From Candidatus Hydrothermarchaeota archaeon (GTDB taxonomy: Archaea > Hydrothermarchaeota > Hydrothermarchaeia > Hydrothermarchaeales > BMS3B): DNA of 8,503 bases. Positions 1 to 5,300 of the stretch are shown here, one piece after another (the first letter of the stretch is position 1; each line of letters opens with the position of its first letter). A model generated the notes under the pieces. That model saw only the letters and a list, made by a program, of their open reading frames with translations, had not been told where the DNA came from and did no database searches. A program made the position numbers and the translations under genes. The DNA lies in assembly GCA_015521945.1 (NCBI GenBank), contig WANG01000075.1:1-8503 (forward strand), read 5' to 3'.

Positions 1-903
1 CCCGAGAGGGAGGCGAAGCTGTACGAGCTCATAGTGCGCAGGTTCCTGGCCTGCTTTGCAGGGGCGTGCAGGCGCAGGGTGCTGGAGGGTGAGGTGGAGA
101 TTGAGGGGGAGAGGTTCAGGTTCGCCCTGGCGAGCACCCTGGAGCAGGGGTGGAGGCGCTTCTACCCCTACGGCGCGCCCGAGGAGCACCGCATCCCGGA
201 GATTGAGCCTGGAGACGTGCTTGAGGTTAAGGAGGTGGTGCTGGAGGAGGGGGAGACGGAGCCTCCGAGGCGGTACAACCCCGCAACCCTGGTGGCAGAG
301 CTGGAGCGCAGGGGGCTGGGCACCAAAGCCACGAGGGCGGAGGTGGTGGACACCCTGTACAGGAGGGAGTACATCACTGGGGTGCAGATACGGGTGACCC
401 CCATAGGGATGAGCGTGATTGAGGCGCTGGAGCGGCACGTGCCAGAGATAATCAGCGAGGAGCTTACCAGGAGGTTTGAGCAGAAGATTGAGAGGATTCA
501 GAGGGGGGAGGAGGACCCGGAGAAGACCCTGGCGGAGGCGAGGGCCGAGCTTGAGAGGATTATCGGGGAGTTCAAGAGGCACTTGGGAGATATCGGAAGG
601 AAGCTCAGCGAGGCTGTGGAGTCCAAGAGGAGCAGCGAGGTCGTGGGGAGGTGCCCGAGGTGCGGCAGGAAGCTAAGGATAATACGCTCAAAGAAGACGG
701 GCAAGAGGTTCATAGGGTGCGAGGGGTACCCGGAGTGCAGTACCTCCTTCCCGCTGCTCCAGAGGGGGAGGATTGAGCCCACAGACAGGACCTGCGAGTC
801 CTGCGGTCTGCCGATGGTTAGCGTGGGCACCGGGAAGAGGAGAACCCTCAGGTGCATTGACATAAACTGCGGGAAGAGGGTGAAGGCTGAGGAGGGCAGG
901 TAG
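1..903 (+). CDS. topA: DNA topoisomerase I (type IA), C-terminal part, 5' end outside window
   Basis: Type IA topoisomerases relax negatively supercoiled DNA by passing one strand through a transient single-strand break. The reading frame is open from base 1, so the gene starts upstream. A GTG at 34 lies inside the frame and is not a credible start. The visible 300 residues begin after the catalytic tyrosine region, which is not in the window. They contain the family motif RYNPATLVAELERRGLGTKA (fragment residues ~91-110, like the RxTxAxLVxxLExxGIGxxxT block of bacterial TopA), then VTPIGMSVIEALE, and a charged helical stretch at ~150-205. Two C4 zinc fingers follow: CX2CX18CX5C (Cys 218, 221, 240, 246) and CX2CX16CX4C (Cys 265, 268, 285, 290). 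The second finger is close to the end of the protein. The stop TAG is at 901-903. No helicase part is visible, so this is probably ordinary topoisomerase I, although reverse gyrase cannot be formally excluded from a C-terminal fragment. Confidence 0.93.
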   Translation, partial: PEREAKLYELIVRRFLACFAGACRRRVLEGEVEIEGERFRFALASTLEQGWRRFYPYGAPEEHRIPEIEPGDVLEVKEVVLEEGETEPPRRYNPATLVAELERRGLGTKATRAEVVDTLYRREYITGVQIRVTPIGMSVIEALERHVPEIISEELTRRFEQKIERIQRGEEDPEKTLAEARAELERIIGEFKRHLGDIGRKLSEAVESKRSSEVVGRCPRCGRKLRIIRSKKTGKRFIGCEGYPECSTSFPLLQRGRIEPTDRTCESCGLPMVSVGTGKRRTLRCIDINCGKRVKAEEGR

Positions 904-918
904 CCTACCGGTGTAGGC
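899..918. repeat. Inverted repeats across the convergent stop codons
   Basis: GGTAG-C-CTACC (899-909) is a perfect inverted repeat containing both stop codons, TAG of topA and TAG of the opposite gene, separated by one base. An overlapping hairpin, GCCTAC-CGGT-GTAGGC (903-918), has a 6-bp stem and a 4-nt loop. Neither strand has a clear T-tract next to it, and archaeal termination usually depends on T-tracts. A bidirectional terminator is therefore only possible. The structure is seen in the sequence; the role is inferred. Confidence 0.4.
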
Positions 919-2350
919 GCCTCCTCATCGCCAGCAGGGGCAGGAGGAGCAGGAGCACGCCCACGGGGGCGCATATCCCCCGCTTCTCCTCCTGCTGCGT
1001 CTCCTGCTCTGGTGCAGGTGGCTTCTCAGCGGCAGGTGGTGGAGGAATGAGCTGCTCCTCCTCCTGCGCCGGGGCTGGAAGCTCTGGCACCTCCGCCCCC
1101 TCCTCAGCCTCCTGCACCACCTGTTTGAGCTCGGCGAAGATGTCCCTGAAGCCGGTGCCCGGCTCACCCACCACCGCAAACCAGCTGAAGCCGGGAGCCG
1201 TGGCTGAGTACCTTATGTACCCGTCTCCCCGCTCCTCAGGCTTGGTGGGGAGGGGCTGCCACTCCCTTGTGGTGCTCAGGCGGTAGAGCACCAGCTTCTC
1301 GGGGTCTATGTCCTCGGCTTTGAGCCAGCTCTCGTTCACCCTGAAGGTTATCCTCGCCTTCTCAACGTAGGTGGCGGGCTTGCTGTACGTTATCCTGTAG
1401 TAGCGGTACACCCTACCCTCCGGCTCCCCGAAGTTCACCCACTCCGGCCTCTTCAGGAAGGACTCCACCGTCAGCCTGGTGAGGTACTGGTCAACCGCGG
1501 CGAATATCTGCACGCTCTCCAGCCCGGGCACGTACTTAGGGTCAAAGCTCACTAAGTAGTGGGTGCCTGAGAGTATCCTCGGTATCTCCCTGACGTTGGG
1601 CTTCTCGGATACGCTTCCACCTCCGCCGCCTCCACCGGAGGCGCCACCCTGAGGCGGAGCCTCCTTGGCGTACACCACCACGGGAACGCTCACCGACTTT
1701 GAGTCAGCGTTGGAGGGGGACACGGTTATGCCTATGCTGCTGTTAGTGGGGCTGTCAAAGCTGAGCACCCAGGATACGCCCCTGCTCTCCCCGTTGCCTC
1801 CCGTACCCCCCAGGATGGCGGAGATGGTCTGGGATGCGCTTCCAGAGGAGATGCCCACCCCCTGGGGCAGGGCGAGCTTTATGTTCACATCCCTGGCGGT
1901 GGTCTCGCCCCAGTTCTTGATGGTGAGCTGGAGGCTCACCTTGCCGCTCGGGTCGGTGAAGGAGGAGGGATACACGCTGAGCTCCAGGGAGGGTGGCAGC
2001 ACGATGTCAAAGGGGTCGGACTCCCCGGTTACCGGACTTCCCGTGGTGCTGACGCTAACGTACACCTTCTGCCCCGTCATGGTCTGCCCGGCTATTGCCG
2101 TGGTCCAGGATACGCTGCCCGTACCCGAGCTGAAGGACTTGGTGGTGCCCTCCTCCACCGTCACCCCCGGGGGGAGCACCAGCGTGGCGGTGCCGCTGCC
2201 GCTGAGCCCCGAGACTGTCACGGTGAAGTACCTGCCCTTCATCACCGTCCCCGGGTCTGCTCCCGGCTGGGTCACGCTCACGCTAACAGCGTGCACCGCT
2301 GGCAGCGCGAGCAGCAGCAAAGCAAGGAATACCAGTCTCACCTCTACCAC
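905..2350 (-). CDS. Exported membrane-anchored surface protein with PGF-pre-PGF domain and CGP-CTERM-like tail
   Basis: This 481-aa protein is built for the outer face of an archaeal membrane. Residues 1-21 form a signal peptide (hydrophobic FLALLLLALPAVHA, cut likely after VHA). Residues ~22-120 are a beta-rich domain with Gly/Ser/Thr. Residues ~121-228 resemble a CARDB/NEW3-type beta sandwich (LTIKNWGETTARDVNIKL). A Gly linker (235-246) leads to a PGF-pre-PGF domain (~250-396), recognised from RITFRVNESWL, IDPEKLVLYRL, WQPLPT and TAPGFSWFAVVGE. A Pro/Glu-rich stalk (~415-457) follows, then RGICAPVG, a short hydrophobic helix and MRRRLHR. Cys460 is the only cysteine. The tail resembles the CGP-CTERM signal of Thermococcales. 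There are only two NxS/T sequons (203, 339). The GTG start at 2350 overlaps the upstream gene by 7 nt. A second GTG at 2341 gives MRLVFLALLLL, better placed behind GGGGGGTGG, and may be the true start. Binding partner and function are unknown; anchoring the neighbouring giant protein is my inference. Confidence 0.85.
   Translation of the reverse strand: MVEVRLVFLALLLLALPAVHAVSVSVTQPGADPGTVMKGRYFTVTVSGLSGSGTATLVLPPGVTVEEGTTKSFSSGTGSVSWTTAIAGQTMTGQKVYVSVSTTGSPVTGESDPFDIVLPPSLELSVYPSSFTDPSGKVSLQLTIKNWGETTARDVNIKLALPQGVGISSGSASQTISAILGGTGGNGESRGVSWVLSFDSPTNSSIGITVSPSNADSKSVSVPVVVYAKEAPPQGGASGGGGGGGSVSEKPNVREIPRILSGTHYLVSFDPKYVPGLESVQIFAAVDQYLTRLTVESFLKRPEWVNFGEPEGRVYRYYRITYSKPATYVEKARITFRVNESWLKAEDIDPEKLVLYRLSTTREWQPLPTKPEERGDGYIRYSATAPGFSWFAVVGEPGTGFRDIFAELKQVVQEAEEGAEVPELPAPAQEEEQLIPPPPAAEKPPAPEQETQQEEKRGICAPVGVLLLLLPLLAMRRRLHR
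908..979 (-). other. C-terminal sorting/anchor signal, CGP-CTERM-like variant (GICAP)
   Basis: These bases encode residues 458-481: GICAPVG, about ten hydrophobic residues (VLLLLLPLLAM), then RRRLHR. The order small/Gly-Ile-Cys-x-Pro, hydrophobic helix with LLPLL, and Arg cluster matches the known CGP-CTERM pattern, except that Gly after Cys is replaced by Ala. The Cys codon is at 971-973. Processing or lipidation at this Cys is inferred by analogy. Confidence 0.6.
1613..1648 (-). repeat. Gly-rich linker-coding stretch (GGN triplets)
   Basis: This encodes GGASGGGGGGGS (residues 235-246), the flexible hinge between the second beta domain and the PGF-pre-PGF domain. It is a low-complexity run of GGN codons and could vary in length between strains by slippage in whole codons. 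Confidence 0.6.
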
Positions 2351-5300
2351 CCCCCTATCCTGAGCCAGACGTCAATCTTCTCCTTACCTCCCGGGCCTTC
2401 AACCCTGAGGGACACCGAGTAGTCGCCCTCCTGCCACCTCGTGAGGGGAGAGAGTGAGATGACAGCGTACCCGCTGGAGTCGGTGGTACCGCCTCCAGAG
2501 GTGGTGTAGTCGGTGCCCTCCTGCAGCACCTTCGGACCCAGGGGTGTGAACACCACCACCGAGGCGATGCTCACGTTCGCACCCGCTATGGGTGTCCTGT
2601 CAAAGTCGTAGGCGCTGAGCATGAAGCTGAGGGTGTCGGTGTCGTTGAAGACCCACCTGTCCCTCACGAGGAGCATGTGGGTGCCGTTGAAGTGCTTCAC
2701 GCTCCAGAAGGGCTGCTCCTCAGGCCCAAGGGACTCGTTGTAGGGACCGAAGCCTATCATCCCGCTCCACGCGTCCGTGGGCATCTGGCCCATCTGCTCC
2801 ACCATGCTGCCGCCCTCGCTGCCGTAGAAGTCCTTGGGGTTGAGCACCTGAGAGCCGTTGAAGCCCTCGCCCCACCAGGGCTGGGTGAGCGCCAAGTCGT
2901 CATCCACCAGCACCAGTGTGGGCGCCGGTACCCCGTCGGGGGAATCGTCCCCGAGAACCGCGTAGAACACCTCGCTATAGTTGCCGTTGAGGTTGAGGTC
3001 AACTCCAAGGGCGCTCTCGCTGAGCACGCCCAGCATGGGCACGTACCCGTCTTCCAGCATCACGTCCACCGCAGCCCTGACTCCCGTGAGGGAGGAGTTG
3101 GCTATGGCGATGCCGTCATACGCCCCAGGACCTATCTTCGCCAGGTAGAGCTCGCTGCCATTGGCTACGGGCATGCCCGCGAGCACCTCCCCAGAGTCTG
3201 AGTAGTTCCCGTCGGTGGTGAAGTAGGCAGCCTTCGCACACTCCAGGATGCCCTGGAGCTCGCAGAGGGGGTACGGAGCGCTGGAGTTGGCGAGTATGGC
3301 GTTGTACACCCTGCCACCCGCGCTGAAGGACAGGATGCGCCACCTGCTCCCGCTCGCATCCTCCATCAGGGGGTGGGAGAGCAGGTTCTGGTTCAGGCTG
3401 GAGTCGGGCACGCCTATAACAACCAGCGCCTGCCCGCCGGGATACGCCTCCGCGGCGAGTACGCTCATCATGTACACCCTGCCTTCTAAGGTTATGTTTA
3501 TAGAGGCGTTCACGGGGTACACCTCAGTGCCCGGTGCTGCGAAGTTGCAGTCTCCCTTGCGCACCCACAGGGTGCTGGAGTTGGCCGTGCTCACGTAGAA
3601 GAAGTAGTCTCCAGCGGGGTCCGAGAGCCTGTAGCTGCGCAGGGTGTAGTTCTCACCCGCACCTGCATCTAAGGGGTCGGTGCACCCACCTATGAAGATG
3701 CTTGAGCCATCAAGCACCTCCATTGCCATGGAGAAGTTCACCCCGCCCGTTACCTCAAACACCTCGGGTATGCTGGAGTAGTTCCTCCAGTCAAGCACCT
3801 GCATGGGCAGGGGCCTGAACTCCCCCGCATAGGCAGCCATCCCGGTGGTGGTGCTCACCAAGAAGGAGCGCACCGTCACCCTGGGCCACATCCACTCCTC
3901 TAAGGTCTCCAGGGTACCGTTCACCTCGGCGGCTATCTCAAAGGCGTAGGTTCCAGAGCTCAGGTTGTACTGGCTGAGGTTCACCGCAACCTCGCCGGTT
4001 CCGTTTATGGTGGCGGTTACCGGCGGGGAAAGGCTCAGAAATACCGGAGCGCCTGTAGCGGTGTCAACGCGAACGTGGGAGACCGTGATGTTCGCCACCA
4101 CGGGCATGCCCGCGGGGGTGGTGACCATCACCGGCAGGTTCACCATGTCCCCGACACGCACATCCCCGAGCTCCGCCCAGTCGCCCCTGCCACGGGTGTA
4201 TATCCTGACCCTGTCAGCCCTCGGGTCTATGCTCAGCAGGGTAAATCTTCCGCCGGCGAAGGTGCGCTTTGCCGGCGGGTCCATCACCGAGGCGTAGGAG
4301 GAGAAGTTGGAGTCAAAGGAGAAGAAGAGGGTGTCGTAAACCCCCGCCTTCCGCGAGTCCGCTATGGCGACGTAGGCGGTGTCGTTAGCGTCTCCGTCCC
4401 CGTTCAGGTCCAGCCCACGCGGCTGCCCCGTGCTCGGATCCCAGCCCCCGAGGTACGCCTCATCCATCCTGCCCATCCTGATTACCCCGCTCTTTGAGAG
4501 AGACGTGTTAAGCCATGCGCCCGTGGAGGCGAGCACGTTCATCCCGCGCAGGGTGACCTCCTCCCTGTTGAGGGACTCAACCCGCCAGATGGCGCCGTAG
4601 GGGTCCTGAATGAGCCCGCCCACCGCAGCGCTGGGAGCGCCCGTGAAGTTGGCATCCTGGCTGACCCAGAGCTCCGTGGTGTTGTGGAAGAAGCACAGGG
4701 GGCGCGGGGTTATGTTCTGCCCCGAGAAGAACCACTCGTTCTCTATCATGTTTGAAATGCACCCCTCGTAGGAGGTGGTGTAGTTGCCCGGGGGAACGAG
4801 CTGAGCGGGGTCTATGCCGAAGAGCTTCAGGGTCTTCTTGGAGGTGTCGGTGTCCCAGAGCCATACCTCCTCAATGCTCGGTATGCCAAGAATCAGGTCC
4901 CGCACCCTGAACCAGACACCGTCCTCCTTCACCGCCCCCTGGGTGTCGCCTATCCTTATCCTGGCATCATACTCCCCGCTCTTCAGAGGGCTGAGCTCAA
5001 CGGTGATGTTGCAGATGTTGCCCTGGCACAGGGTGGAGGAGTTGACCCTGACGGGGGTGCCCCGCTTTATGTCAAACAGGCTTGTGAGGCGGGTGGCGTT
5101 CTGGCTGAGCTGGTGGGGTGAGCCGTCAAAGTTGAAAGCGCTCACGGTTACCGTCAGGTTCTCACCTGAGCTGTAGAGCGGCGGCCACTCGTACATCCCC
5201 CGGTAGCTCAGCTCCGCCCGGAAGCTTGAAAGGTCAAACCAGAAGGTGCCCACGTCTGTGCCGTTGGGCGTGGCAACCCTCACGTTTATGCTGTACATGC

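Noticed and set aside
34..36. GTG at 34 as the start of a short gene
   Set aside because: The frame stays open to base 1 and the upstream codons (PEREAKLYELI) read as a natural part of topoisomerase I.
498..974. 158-codon minus-strand frame overlapping topA
   Set aside because: It is opposite the zinc-finger region of topA, whose motifs are unmistakable. The product is Leu/Pro/Ser-rich with no family signature.
905..2350. PGF-CTERM archaeosortase substrate
   Set aside because: PGFSWF occurs inside the PGF-pre-PGF domain (residues 386-391), not before the terminal helix. The tail itself carries GICAP instead.
1665..2363. 232-codon open frame on the plus strand opposite the anchored protein
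   Set aside because: It lies fully antisense to a gene with clear signal peptide and domains. Its translation is low-complexity Ser/Thr/Pro/Val, as expected from the complement of a beta-rich GC-rich gene.
2677..3201. 174-codon plus-strand frame with His/Val/Glu-rich product
   Set aside because: It is antisense to the giant gene, with no ribosome site or recognisable domain. GC-rich coding DNA commonly leaves such open frames.
4381..4410. Dockerin domain around DLNGDGDAND
   Set aside because: Dockerins need two calcium loops about 20-25 residues apart with helices. Only one good loop is present, followed by beta strands.
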